This document shows, in pieces, positions 17,059-26,267 of a DNA stretch of 64,000 nt (position 1 is its first letter; the number at the start of each line of letters is the position of its first letter). A program made the translations under genes and the position numbers. The stretch comes from Alkalihalobacillus sp. AL-G (GTDB lineage: Bacteria; Bacillota; Bacilli; Bacillales; Fictibacillaceae), in the NCBI RefSeq assembly GCF_030643805.1, contig NZ_CP094656.1, positions 248,001 through 312,000 on the forward strand, in the 5' to 3' direction. The notes below the pieces were generated by a model, which saw nothing but the letters and a program-made list of their open reading frames with translations, made no database searches and had not been told where the DNA came from.

Positions 17059-17310
17059 TCCATACGGGTGGACACCATTCCTGATAGTTAATAAAATGTA
17101 TGGACGAATTATCTTCATCCATGTTTAATTGAAGGTCTCCAATAGTCAAATCAAGGGGAAAAGTAATGAATCATGGTGGACCCAGTTCATTAGAAGCTCT
17201 GATTCCAGTTCCAATCTTTTTAAATGGAAGTTACCGAAAGTTGATCTTTAAAAAAGGAATACCGAGCCCTCTGTCAAAATAAGTATGCAAGAGACAGGGA
17301 GGTGGAAAGC

Positions 17311-17487
17311 ATGACCCTTTGGATGTGGGCAGTTGGCTTTGTTGTAGCTCTCATAGCGTTTGGAATTCTTTACGACGTTCTTTCTAAACGGAAGCGGAAG
17401 ATTAGTCATGCAAATGTAAAAGAAGGTAGACGACAGCATGACCATAAAAATCACGGCAATGATACAAACAACTTTACGGGACTATGA
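17311..17487 (+). CDS. Small single-span membrane protein
   Basis: A 58-residue protein that I cannot assign. ATG 17311 follows GGGAGGTGG at good spacing, which supports translation; an upstream GTG overlaps that site. Residues 2-26 (LWMWAVGFVVALIAFGILYDV) form one transmembrane helix. It is followed by a strongly basic, His/Asn-rich cytoplasmic tail (RKRKISH, RRQHDHKNHGND) that could bind metal, an idea prompted only by the cadmium-efflux gene 250 bp upstream. It has its own spacing and probably its own promoter. Confidence 0.65.
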   Translation: MTLWMWAVGFVVALIAFGILYDVLSKRKRKISHANVKEGRRQHDHKNHGNDTNNFTGL

Positions 17488-17675
17488 AAGATTTATGGGC
17501 CTCCGTTATTATTTGGAGGTTATTTTTTTGTAGCCAGGTTTTAACAGCAGAAGATTAGGGGAAATTTCAATATAAGCTATATCATCGCATTCGTTTTCCA
17601 ACTAAATTTTAATCGTTAAGTATTAGATGAGAAATATAAAGTAGAGGCAATCATATTCTAAAGGAGATGGAAAAC

Positions 17676-18059
17676 ATGTTCCACTACACAGTATTGACAG
17701 AACAATCTGTTGACGAAGCGTGCCAAAATCTTGAGGAGAAGCTGAAAGAGGAAAAGTTCGGAGTGCTTTGGGATTTTAATATTAAAGATAAGCTGAATGA
17801 GAAAGGACTCGAATTTGAGCGTTCATTCCGAATCCTTGAAGTTTGTAATCCGGCTGAAGCCCAACGTGTCCTGAATCAGAATGTGATGATCGGCTACTTC
17901 CTTCCTTGTAAAATGGTTGTATACGAGGACGAGGGTGTGACAAAAATCGGGATGCCAAAGCCAACCGCACTTGTCACGATGGTGGAAGATGAAGAAATTA
18001 CAGCTATGGCGCAGGAAATTGAACACCGACTTATGGCGTGCATGGACAAAAGCGTGTAA
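17676..18059 (+). CDS. DUF302 family protein
   Basis: A 127-residue soluble protein. I prefer ATG 17676 (MFHYTVLTEQ) because AAGGAG at 17661-17666 then lies 9 bases upstream; the in-frame ATG at 17667 touches that site. The sequence shows the DUF302 pattern: N-terminal strand (YTVLTEQSVDEACQNLEEKL), F.VLWDF, then a cofactor-like CNP and a conserved VMIGYFLPCKMVVYE stretch with the family Cys. The biochemical function is not established; members occur near redox and metal genes. Monocistronic, next to the cad region. Confidence 0.82.
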   Translation: MFHYTVLTEQSVDEACQNLEEKLKEEKFGVLWDFNIKDKLNEKGLEFERSFRILEVCNPAEAQRVLNQNVMIGYFLPCKMVVYEDEGVTKIGMPKPTALVTMVEDEEITAMAQEIEHRLMACMDKSV

Positions 18060-18151
18060 GTTAAGTACAAAAAACAACAAAAAGAGGAAAATTTTACACT
18101 TCTATTCAATTAAGCAATGACATACAGTAAAAGTGGTGTTATAATTAAAAA

Positions 18152-18320
18152 AGATTTTTAAGAATTCGAAAAAGAAAAACTTTTATTAAACAAAAAAAAC
18201 CCCCAAAGGTGCGTGAACATCTTTGGAGGAATACGACAAAGCTTGTTTCCCGAGAAGGGATTCGGCTGAGAATAGTAGACCGCGACCTAAAGTGTGCAGC
18301 TCAAGGGCGGTCTATTTTCT
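18152..18320 (+). ncRNA. Candidate antisense antitoxin RNA of a type I toxin-antitoxin locus
   Basis: Rightward promoter ATGACA (18117-18122), 17 bp, TATAAT (18140-18145) gives a start near 18152. A hairpin TAGACCGC (18276-18283) / GCGGTCTA (18307-18314) followed by TTTTCT ends it at about 18320. The predicted RNA of about 170 nt is antisense to the 3' part of the convergent toxin mRNA over about 130 nt, the arrangement of BsrG/SR4 and TxpA/RatA in B. subtilis. No ORF with a ribosome binding site is seen in it. Confidence 0.6.
18192..18229 (-). terminator. Terminator of the leftward toxin mRNA
   Basis: Read leftward: CCTCCAAAG, 12-nt loop, CTTTGGGGG, then eight T. A 9-bp stem with one wobble pair. 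Confidence 0.85.
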
Positions 18321-18395
18321 ATAAGGAAATGACAACACGCCGATTATCAACGTCGCAAACGAGATGGCAACCATCAACGTTTGATATACTGTCAT
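18312..18395 (-). CDS. Type I toxin, small hydrophobic holin-like peptide
   Basis: A 27-residue peptide starting MTVYQTLMVAISFATLI, one membrane helix followed by a short basic end (SFPYRK). AAAGGGGTGG lies about 7 nt before the ATG, a very strong ribosome binding site. It resembles the short holin-like toxins of Bacillaceae in both N-terminus and size. The convergent antisense RNA and a long 3' UTR with its own terminator (18192-18229) support a type I toxin-antitoxin module. The 5' leader contains CTCGAGGGCGGTC (18426-18438), which can pair with GACCGCCCTTGAG at the stop codon (18300-18312). Such toxins insert into the membrane when freed from antitoxin control. Confidence 0.65.
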   Translation of the reverse strand: MTVYQTLMVAISFATLIIGVLSFPYRK

Positions 18396-18636
18396 TGTTA
18401 CACCACCCCTTTCGAGTGTAGTGCCGACCGCCCTCGAGAGCCGAAGCTTATCGTATTTATACAATTTTATCATTAATGGAAAAAATTCTCATGATACAAT
18501 GGGACCAGTTATTGCAAGTCCTAATCTCCTACGAATATTACAAAAATGTATGTATCCTTTGGTTATTTATGCCAAAAGGATTACTTTAATACACTAATGA
18601 AACGTAGTAACTTACCGATTAAATGGAGGTAATAAA

Positions 18637-19461
18637 GTGAGTTTACAGAAAGAAATTATTGACGAGCTTCAAGTATCGCCTGAAATTGCCCCAGAGGTGG
18701 AAATCATAAATCGTGTGGATTTGTTGAAAATGTATGCAAAAGCAACCGGGATGAAAGGATTTGTCCTCGGTATCAGCGGTGGGCAGGACTCAAGTCTAGC
18801 CGGAAAACTGGCACAGATGGCAGTGCAACAATTGCGCGAAGAAACTGGCGATGAATATACATTTGTTGCGGTACGTCTTCCGTATGGAGTCCAGCATGAC
18901 GAGGATGATGCACAGCAGGCGTTGCGTTTCATACAGCCTGACCGCTCGGTAACTGTCAATATTAAGGGAGCGGTCGATGCGTCCTTTCGTTCCTTTAAAG
19001 AGGCGACAGGTGAAGAGCTTAGCGACTTTTTAAAAGGGAATACGAAGGCTCGTGAGCGGATGAAGGTTCAGTATGACCTTGCCGCACATTATCGCCTCAT
19101 CGTCATCGGGACCGATCATGCGGCTGAAGCGGCCACAGGCTTTTTTACAAAACATGGGGATGGAGCTTGCGATATCGCACCACTTTTCGGGTTGAACAAA
19201 CGCCAAGGGAAGCAGCTTTTGAGGGAATTAGGATCACCTGAATCCCTATATAAAAAAGTACCGACTGCAGACCTTGAGGAAGAGCGTCCAGGTTTTCCGG
19301 ATGAAGAGGCACTCGGTATCACCTACGATGAAATTGATGATTATCTCGAAGGTAAAGAGATTAAGCGAGAATCGAAGCAAAGGCTCGAAAGCCATTATTT
19401 GAAGACGAGACATAAACGCGAAAAAGAAATAACGCTGTATACAGATTGGTGGAAAAAGTAA
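18637..19461 (+). CDS. nadE: NAD synthetase, ammonia-dependent
   Basis: Converts nicotinate adenine dinucleotide to NAD with ATP and ammonia. The 274-residue length matches the short, glutaminase-free form. The PP-loop [10 protein letters not shown] lies at about residues 45-54, and [19 protein letters not shown] (about 152-170) is the deamido-NAD site. [17 protein letters not shown] is a conserved loop near residue 207. The start is GTG 18637 after ATGGAGGTAATAA. Single gene with its own promoter. Confidence 0.96.
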   Translation: MSLQKEIIDELQVSPEIAPEVEIINRVDLLKMYAKATGMKGFVLGISGGQDSSLAGKLAQMAVQQLREETGDEYTFVAVRLPYGVQHDEDDAQQALRFIQPDRSVTVNIKGAVDASFRSFKEATGEELSDFLKGNTKARERMKVQYDLAAHYRLIVIGTDHAAEAATGFFTKHGDGACDIAPLFGLNKRQGKQLLRELGSPESLYKKVPTADLEEERPGFPDEEALGITYDEIDDYLEGKEIKRESKQRLESHYLKTRHKREKEITLYTDWWKK

Positions 19462-19645
19462 GCCTCGTAAGTGAAAACCGTCATGGAACTAACATATAGC
19501 TAGGATCAAAAATGCAGCATAAAATTATCCTCGTAAAAACTCCCGAGTGGATTGATTTACAAACGAGATCTACCAAATGGAGTTTGTAGGAACGAATCGG
19601 GTTCAATGGTGCCCCTCAAAATGAATCTTTGCCGGATAGACAGCA

Positions 19646-20152
19646 TCATAGAACCATATGTAGGATTGTAGACGCCACAAACACATAAGCAAAATATCGG
19701 TGATAGCGGCGTCTCCTTCCTGATGATTTTTGTTTACGTAAATAACCTGTGAAAAGCACACCGGCTAATCCAATCAATGCGAGTACCCCCGCTAAACCTA
19801 CTGAAGTCTTCACCCAGCCTGAATCCAGCATATAAGAAACATGAAAATAGAGCGAATAAACGCCGAGTAAGGCGGATGCAACATGAAAACGTATGTAGAC
19901 CCTCGCAAACGTTACGAGTCTTTTTCGAACCTCGGACTTCCTCATCGTCGAGATCAGTTTTAAAAATAACAGAAGCAAAAACGAGATGAAAAAATAACCG
20001 ACAGCAGTGTACGCCCAAAGAATAGCCGTCGCAATCCCTGTATCTTTCAAAAACAATGAAACCAGCCACGGGGAGCTTAATAGAGTGATAATCAGTGTGC
20101 TTTTCGATACGTTGAGTCGAAATAACCAGCGAAGTATATAGCTTTTCATCAT
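19646..20152 (-). CDS. Predicted di-heme b-type membrane protein
   Basis: A 168-residue protein with about four transmembrane helices; I do not recognise a named family. Two helices each carry a His pair with the same spacing: HVASALLGVYSLYFH (about residues 90-104) and HRYFAYVFVASTILH (about 151-165), both H-x13-H. Paired H-x12/13-H helices are the bis-heme signature of ferric reductase/NADPH oxidase-type and related cytochromes b, so a membrane electron-transfer role is likely. No flavin/NAD domain is attached or adjacent. Divergent from the cyanophycin-cluster permease; ATG 20152 has the site GGAGGGGATATG. Confidence 0.65.
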   Translation of the reverse strand: MMKSYILRWLFRLNVSKSTLIITLLSSPWLVSLFLKDTGIATAILWAYTAVGYFFISFLLLLFLKLISTMRKSEVRKRLVTFARVYIRFHVASALLGVYSLYFHVSYMLDSGWVKTSVGLAGVLALIGLAGVLFTGYLRKQKSSGRRRRYHRYFAYVFVASTILHMVL

Positions 20153-20262
20153 ATCCCCTCCTACAATTCCAGTATTTATTAATTATAACACTCCGCCTCA
20201 CCGTTGGATTTGATCCTGCATATTCTGGACTACAGACGAATATCACAAATGGGGGAGCATAC

Positions 20263-21654
20263 ATGGGGATTGAACTTACCCTTCTACACGGTGTTTATTT
20301 ATTGTTTATCCTCATTATCATCGGCGTGATGATAATGCGCAGGGATACGTCATTGGTGTGTGTAATCGGTGTGTTCTTACTCGGTCTGATTGCGACTTCA
20401 TCCTTAAGTATTGCGGTCAGCGGGATCTTTAACAGTTTTATTTATGCAATCAAGGAATTACTCGGTACGATTCTGGTCATATCGGTGATTGTCGCAATGA
20501 GTCGGGTTCTCATAAGGCTTGGAATCAATGAGGTTATGATTTCGCCGTTTGCTAAATTCATTCGCACACCTGCGCTTGCGTATTGGACGATCGGGATTCT
20601 CATGATGGTCATTTCATGGTTTTTCTGGCCCTCTCCAGCAGTTGCCCTATTAGGTGCGGTTCTTTTACCAGTGGCATTACGTGTAGGGCTGCCGGCACTA
20701 GGTGCAGCGATGGCGATGAACTTGTTCGGTCATGGAATCGCACTTTCAGGTGATTATATTATTCAAGGGGCACCAAAGCTTACAGCAGACGCTGCAGGGA
20801 TTCCAGTAGGAGATGTGATGGCTGCCAGTGTTCCTCTTGTGATTGTAATGGGTGTCGTGACTACGGTTCTCGCATATTGGATTTTACGTAAGGATATGCA
20901 AAAAGGGACGCTCCAAGTTTCAGAGGAAGAACTTCAATTTACAAATGAAGCAGAAGGAGATCAGTTATTATCAGACCGTTCTAAGAAACTGCTGGCGGTT
21001 TTGATTCCGATTCTATTCTTGATTGATGTGACGGTCATGTTCACGCTGAACCTTCAAGGTGGAGATGCTACCGCGTTAATCGGCGGAACAGTCATATTCA
21101 TCTTAATGCTCATTTCAATGCTCGGATATCAAGATAAGGGGCTAGAAAAAATTACAGCTTTCCTTATCGAAGGCTTTCAATTCGGCTTTAAAGTATTCGG
21201 GCCAGTGATTCCGATTGCCGCATTCTTCTATATGGGGGATGCCGGATTTATCGCCGTTTTCGGTGAAAATCTGCCAGAAGGGTCGCAAGGGATTGTCAAC
21301 GACCTAGGGTATGCCCTCGCAAACAATGTACCGGTTCATGAAGCGGTTGCAACCTTTACCTTGACAGGTGTCGGTGCAATCACAGGATTGGATGGCTCAG
21401 GATTCTCGGGAATCTCCTTAGCAGGATCGATTGCTGGACTTTTTGCTGTAGCGATCGGAAAAGGAATTGCAACGCTGACAGCACTCGGGCAAATTGCAGC
21501 AATTTGGGTTGGCGGAGGCACGCTCGTACCATGGGCGCTCATTCCAGCAGCAGCAATCTGTAACGTTGACCCATTCGAATTAGCAAGGCGGAACATGATC
21601 CCAGTAATCGTCGGTTTACTCGTCACGACGGTCGTCGCAATGTTTTTACTATAG
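20263..21654 (+). CDS. Polytopic permease of the cyanophycin cluster
   Basis: A 463-residue membrane protein with about 11-12 hydrophobic segments and a two-fold layout like ion-transporter superfamily carriers. The motif region WFFWPSPAVALLGAVLLPVA and a similar C-terminal GVGAITGLDGSGFSGISLAG look like re-entrant loops. I cannot name its substrate. It lies 160 bp upstream of cphB-cphA on the same strand, so transport of arginine, aspartate or the Asp-Arg dipeptide is a reasonable guess and no more. ATG 20263 is preceded by GGGGGAGCATAC. Confidence 0.75.
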   Translation: MGIELTLLHGVYLLFILIIIGVMIMRRDTSLVCVIGVFLLGLIATSSLSIAVSGIFNSFIYAIKELLGTILVISVIVAMSRVLIRLGINEVMISPFAKFIRTPALAYWTIGILMMVISWFFWPSPAVALLGAVLLPVALRVGLPALGAAMAMNLFGHGIALSGDYIIQGAPKLTADAAGIPVGDVMAASVPLVIVMGVVTTVLAYWILRKDMQKGTLQVSEEELQFTNEAEGDQLLSDRSKKLLAVLIPILFLIDVTVMFTLNLQGGDATALIGGTVIFILMLISMLGYQDKGLEKITAFLIEGFQFGFKVFGPVIPIAAFFYMGDAGFIAVFGENLPEGSQGIVNDLGYALANNVPVHEAVATFTLTGVGAITGLDGSGFSGISLAGSIAGLFAVAIGKGIATLTALGQIAAIWVGGGTLVPWALIPAAAICNVDPFELARRNMIPVIVGLLVTTVVAMFLL

Positions 21655-21814
21655 TCGGGTATAAATATCAAATTCATGGAATAAACTATTTAAAAATCAC
21701 TCATTTTAAAAAGTGGGTGATTTTTCAGTTTTGTATGTGCTGAAACAGACTATACTTGTAAAAGAAACATCGACTTTTAGTACTTCATTTTATAGAAAAG
21801 GAATGAGATGAAGT

Positions 21815-22642
21815 GTGACGAACAAGGTGAGCGGGGATTTATTCATAATCGGTGGGAATGAAGATAAGGACGGGGATATGGAGATCCTATCAACATTCAT
21901 CAAGGACACGAAAACAAGAGAGGGAACAATCGGAATACTGACTACTCCAACAGGTTATCCAGATGAGGTTGGCGGGGAATATCGGGACATCTTCATGAAA
22001 TTAGGTGCGCAAAAGGTTGAACTATTACATATTGATACGCGACCGAAAGCAGAGGAATCTGTATTTCTTGAAAAAATCCATACACTTTCAGCCTTGTTCA
22101 TGACTGGCGGGGATCAAAACCGGCTTTCAAGCATTATTGGCGGGACTAGTTTTTTCAAAGGAATCCAAAAGGCTTGGAACGAAGGGATGATTATCGCTGG
22201 AACAAGTGCAGGCGCAGCAATTATGAGCCGTCATATGATTGTATCTGGTAAAACGAAAGCAAATCACGAAAAATCAAACCTAGAAATGGGTGTTGGATTC
22301 GGATTCTTAGAGGATGTCGTAATCGATCAACATTTTTCGCAACGAGCTCGTTTCGGAAGGCTATTGCATGCTATCGCACAAAATCCTCAAATTATCGGAG
22401 TAGGGATCGATGAGAATACGGCAGTATGGGTACGTGAAGGTGGAAGGTATTTTGAAGTGATCGGCGAGCATTCCGTCACAGTGATTGATGGTTGTAAACT
22501 GTCTTTTGTTGATATTGCGGAAAAGGCCGAGAGTGAGGAGGTTACGATCACAGGGGTACAGTTACACTCACTCGCAAAAGGATATCGATTTGACCTTGAA
22601 ACGCGCCAACTAATTATGAAAGAAAAGAGGACAACCCGATGA
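21815..22642 (+). CDS. cphB: Cyanophycinase
   Basis: A 275-residue S51-family serine exopeptidase that cleaves cyanophycin into beta-Asp-Arg dipeptides. The nucleophile elbow is GTSAGAAIMS (about residues 129-138). TGGDQNRL (about 95) is the conserved substrate loop, and DQHFSQRARFGRLL (about 172) matches cyanophycinases. Start GTG 21815 with a weak GGAATGAGATG upstream. The stop overlaps the cphA ATG (ATGA), showing translational coupling. No signal peptide, so it acts in the cytoplasm. Confidence 0.93.
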   Translation: MTNKVSGDLFIIGGNEDKDGDMEILSTFIKDTKTREGTIGILTTPTGYPDEVGGEYRDIFMKLGAQKVELLHIDTRPKAEESVFLEKIHTLSALFMTGGDQNRLSSIIGGTSFFKGIQKAWNEGMIIAGTSAGAAIMSRHMIVSGKTKANHEKSNLEMGVGFGFLEDVVIDQHFSQRARFGRLLHAIAQNPQIIGVGIDENTAVWVREGGRYFEVIGEHSVTVIDGCKLSFVDIAEKAESEEVTITGVQLHSLAKGYRFDLETRQLIMKEKRTTR

Positions 22643-25278
22643 AAATCAATCGGATTAAATATCTTTCGGGACCGAATTATTATAGCTACAAACCTATGAT
22701 TTGGATCGAATTAGATATTGAAAAGCTTGAAGAAAAGCCATCAAATAAACTTCCAGGTTTTGTAGATCGCTTAATAGAGGCGATGCCCACACTCCATACC
22801 CATACATGTTCACGTGGCTATGAAGGTGGGTTTGTAGAGCGACTACGAGAGGGAACTTGGATGGGCCATATTCTTGAGCATATTGCGATTGAGCTACAAT
22901 CTCTTGCAGGCATACCTGTTAAAAGAGGGAAGACGATTACGAGTAAGCGAAAAGGGATTTATTATGTTACGTACCGGTATGAAGAAAAGGAATCCGGGAT
23001 TTACGCATTTCATGCAGCGATGGAGATCGTAAGCTTACTGCTATTCAAAGATCCGGTTGTCTTTACGATTGATTCTTATGTGGAAAAAGTAGAAGAACTA
23101 TATTATAAAAATAAGCTGGGACCTAGCACAGAGGCGATTTACCATGCTGCTTATAAACGAAAAATCCCGGTAGAACAAGTCGGGACAGAAAGCGTGCTTC
23201 GTCTTGGAACAGGAAAAAAACAAAAGTTGATGCATGCGACGATTTCAAGTCAAACTTCTTTTGTGGCGGTTGAAAATGCATGTGACAAGGAAGTTACGAA
23301 AACACTTTTACGTGAAGCAGCACTTCCTGTACCAGAAGGGAAGGTCGTTTCCAATCAAGGTGAGCTGATTAAGGCTGCCAACCAACTTGGCTATCCATTG
23401 GTGATCAAGCCAATAAGCGGTAGACAGGGAAAAGATGTCATAACGAACATCGAGTCAAAAGAAGAGTTGCTTACTGGGTATGCGTGTCTTAGTGAAAACG
23501 AGCAGGTTATTGTCGAACGGTACTTTAACGGAGATGATTATCGATTTGTTGTCATTGATGGGCGTATGGAAGCAGCCAGCTTACGGTTGCCACCTTTTGT
23601 TATTGGTAATGGGAAGGATTCGATCCAAGCATTAATTGAGAAAGAAAATAATAACCCGTTGAGAGGGGACGGTCATGAAAAGCCGATGACAAAAATCCCG
23701 ATTAATGACTCGGTTACGTGTTATTTAAAAACAAAAGGTTTTGCATTACAAACAATCGCCGAAAAAGGACAAGTCGTAGAGCTTCTTGGTAATGCAAACC
23801 TATCAACAGGAGGCCTTGCAATTGATGTGACTGATACGGTTCATAGTACGTATCGTACGATTGCAGAGCGGGCTGCACGGGCGATTAGGCTCGATATTGC
23901 TGGCATTGATATGATCATCGAAGACATTTCAGCTGCGTACAAGCTTGGTCGTGCTGCTGTCATTGAAGTGAATGCTGCACCGGGAATCCGGATGCACCAT
24001 TACCCAAGCGCAGGTAAACCGAGAGATGTAGGCGGAGCGATTGCGGATTACTTGTTTAAGAATCGTAAGGAAGCAAGTATTCCAACTATTGCAGTAACAG
24101 GGACGAACGGAAAGACGACGACGTCTCGATTAATCGCACACTTTTTAAAATCCGAACATAAGACGGTCGGGGTGGCGAACTCAGACGGTGTTTTTATTGG
24201 AGACCAATGTATTGATGATGGAGATTGCAGCGGTCCTGTGAGTGCAAGAAAGGTTCTTCACCACCCAGAGGTAGACGCAGCGGTACTGGAGACAGCAAGA
24301 GGGGGGATGCTGCGTGAAGGGACGGCATTCAGGTTTTGCGATGTCGGTATCGTAACCAACGTTTCTGAGGATCACCTTGGACTCGATGGGATCGAAACAA
24401 TCGAAGAATTACGGAAATTAAAACGTCTAATCCCTGAACTCGTTCATCCGGAGGGCTATTGTGTGCTGAATGCCGATGATCAGGCGGTTGCTGAAATGTG
24501 CACTCATACAGATGGACAAGTGATCTTCACCTCTCTTTCAAATGAAAATCCAGTTGTAACCGGGCACAAAGATAAAAATGGAGAGGTATGGTATATAAAG
24601 GACGATTGGATTATCCATGAGAAAAATGGCTCAGCAGACAAGTTTATGAAGCATGCGGACATACCTATTACGTTTAACGGCTATGCCCGACACAACATCA
24701 GCAATTTGTTGCAGGCAGTTGCATCGGCCCACTCAATTGGAGTCTCTATTGAGGAACTTCGCCGAAAAGTATTGACGTTTTTTCCTGACTTTTATCAGAG
24801 TCCAGGACGGTTTAACAAAATTGATCACGACGGACGTACACTTGTTATCGATTATGCCCACAATATGGCAGGGTTGAAGGCTATTTATGAGACAGTTAAA
24901 GCAATTCCTTGTGACCGGATGATAACCGCTGTTTCGGCTCCTGGTGATCGTCTTGATGTGGAAGTCCGCAATATAGCTTCAATTGTCGGTAAAGAAACCG
25001 ATCTTGTTGTCATAAAAGAGGATGCAAATCTCAGGGGACGAAAACCGAATGAAATTGCTACCCTTTTAGATAATGTCTTGAAGGATTATTTATCAGCTGA
25101 AAACAGGATCATCGAATTGAATGAATTACAAGCGTTCCGTGAGGCATGGAAACACTCCAAGCCAGGAGATTTAGTACTTTTTCTATATGATACATTCAGT
25201 TATGTAGAGGAATTTATGAAGGAATTAAAGCGTAAACGAAGATTTGAAACGAAAGTCCGAAAGACATCCTCGCTTTAG
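22639..25278 (+). CDS. cphA: Cyanophycin synthetase
   Basis: ATP-dependent, non-ribosomal polymerisation of aspartate and arginine into multi-L-arginyl-poly-L-aspartate. The 879 residues carry an N-terminal domain (HTHTCSRGYEGGF, GTWMGHILEHIAIELQ), an ATP-grasp domain (about 215-475; GYPLVIKPISGRQGKDV, IEVNAAPGIRMHH) and a Mur-ligase-like domain with P-loop VTGTNGKTTTSR (about 485) and DYAHNMAG (about 735). All three parts of a full CphA1-type enzyme are present. With argG/argH only 10 kb away it links arginine supply to nitrogen storage. The C-terminus is basic (KRKRRFETKVRK). Confidence 0.95.
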   Translation: MKINRIKYLSGPNYYSYKPMIWIELDIEKLEEKPSNKLPGFVDRLIEAMPTLHTHTCSRGYEGGFVERLREGTWMGHILEHIAIELQSLAGIPVKRGKTITSKRKGIYYVTYRYEEKESGIYAFHAAMEIVSLLLFKDPVVFTIDSYVEKVEELYYKNKLGPSTEAIYHAAYKRKIPVEQVGTESVLRLGTGKKQKLMHATISSQTSFVAVENACDKEVTKTLLREAALPVPEGKVVSNQGELIKAANQLGYPLVIKPISGRQGKDVITNIESKEELLTGYACLSENEQVIVERYFNGDDYRFVVIDGRMEAASLRLPPFVIGNGKDSIQALIEKENNNPLRGDGHEKPMTKIPINDSVTCYLKTKGFALQTIAEKGQVVELLGNANLSTGGLAIDVTDTVHSTYRTIAERAARAIRLDIAGIDMIIEDISAAYKLGRAAVIEVNAAPGIRMHHYPSAGKPRDVGGAIADYLFKNRKEASIPTIAVTGTNGKTTTSRLIAHFLKSEHKTVGVANSDGVFIGDQCIDDGDCSGPVSARKVLHHPEVDAAVLETARGGMLREGTAFRFCDVGIVTNVSEDHLGLDGIETIEELRKLKRLIPELVHPEGYCVLNADDQAVAEMCTHTDGQVIFTSLSNENPVVTGHKDKNGEVWYIKDDWIIHEKNGSADKFMKHADIPITFNGYARHNISNLLQAVASAHSIGVSIEELRRKVLTFFPDFYQSPGRFNKIDHDGRTLVIDYAHNMAGLKAIYETVKAIPCDRMITAVSAPGDRLDVEVRNIASIVGKETDLVVIKEDANLRGRKPNEIATLLDNVLKDYLSAENRIIELNELQAFREAWKHSKPGDLVLFLYDTFSYVEEFMKELKRKRRFETKVRKTSSL

Positions 25279-25301
25279 CTAGCTGAATACCTATCAATAA
25301 T

Positions 25302-25341
25302 AGACCTTAGTGATGATTTTTCATTACTTAGGTCTTTTCCA
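25302..25341 (+). terminator. cphBA terminator
   Basis: GACCTTAGTGATGA and TCATTACTTAGGTC form a long, slightly imperfect stem, followed by TTTTCC. Confidence 0.82.
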
Positions 25342-25424
25342 TATTGTCGTAACCCATTCCCAACACAAAATTCTGGCACTGACCATTTTTCATATGTACA
25401 ATTATCAGAAAAGGAGGACAACCA

Positions 25425-26198
25425 ATGAACGTATTACCATCATTTCAACTCAAAGATAAAGTTGCGGTTGTAACTGGAGCAGGAAGAGGGATTGGCCAAG
25501 CGATTGCAGTCGGGTTCGCAGATGCTGGCGCCGATGTCGTTTTAATGGCCAGAACAATGTCAGACCTAGAGGATACAGCAAAGATTATCCAGGAAAAAGG
25601 TCAGAAAGCATACGTCTATCCAACTGATTTGACTGACCATGACCAAATCCATACTTCGGTAGAGTCCATACTTGTTGAGACCGGAAAAGTCGATATTTTA
25701 GTAAACAATGCAGGGATGAATATTCGCTCCTCCGCTTTTGAGGTAACCGATCAAGAGTGGCAAACGATCATGGACACGAATTTAAGATCTGCATTTTGGA
25801 TGTCACAAAAGGTTGGTAAAAGTATGAAGGAAGCGGGCGGAGGAAGAATCATCAACATTGCCTCCGTTGCTGGCACAACGGCGTTAAGAACAGGGGTCGT
25901 TTATGCAAGTACGAAAGCAGCACTAATCCAAATGACAAAAAATCTTGCCTTGGAGTGGGGCGAATATGGAATCAATGTCAACTCGATCGGACCATGGTAT
26001 TTTAAAACACCTCTAACCGAGAAGCTATTAAAGGATGAGGAATATTTAAGTGCCATTTTAGACCGGACACCGCTTAAGCGAGTCGGGGTGCTACCAGAAT
26101 TGGTCGGTCCAGCTGTATTCCTCGCATCTGACGCAGCATCGTATGTAACAGGCCAAACGCTATTTGTAGACGGCGGAATGACGATTTACGGATTCTAG
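25425..26198 (+). CDS. Short-chain dehydrogenase/reductase
   Basis: A 257-residue NAD(P)-dependent oxidoreductase. Cofactor motif TGAGRGIG (about residues 18-25), NNAG (about 94) and catalytic Ser, then YASTK (about 160-164) are all present. The PWYFKTPLTEKLL substrate loop and C-terminal GQTLFVDGGMTIYGF are typical of gluconate 5-dehydrogenase/3-oxoacyl reductase-like SDRs. The actual substrate cannot be read from sequence. The start ATG follows AAAAGGAGGACAACC. Single gene after cphA with its own promoter region. Confidence 0.88.
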   Translation: MNVLPSFQLKDKVAVVTGAGRGIGQAIAVGFADAGADVVLMARTMSDLEDTAKIIQEKGQKAYVYPTDLTDHDQIHTSVESILVETGKVDILVNNAGMNIRSSAFEVTDQEWQTIMDTNLRSAFWMSQKVGKSMKEAGGGRIINIASVAGTTALRTGVVYASTKAALIQMTKNLALEWGEYGINVNSIGPWYFKTPLTEKLLKDEEYLSAILDRTPLKRVGVLPELVGPAVFLASDAASYVTGQTLFVDGGMTIYGF

Positions 26199-26267
26199 GT
26201 TGTCTTTTTATTAAGAGTAGGTAGGGGGCTGACTCAAAACTCGTCAGTCCCTCCTTAACCGTTCAAG

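Noticed and set aside
17059-17310. Possible regulatory RNA after cadA
   Set aside because: No convincing hairpin, promoter or conserved motif was seen.
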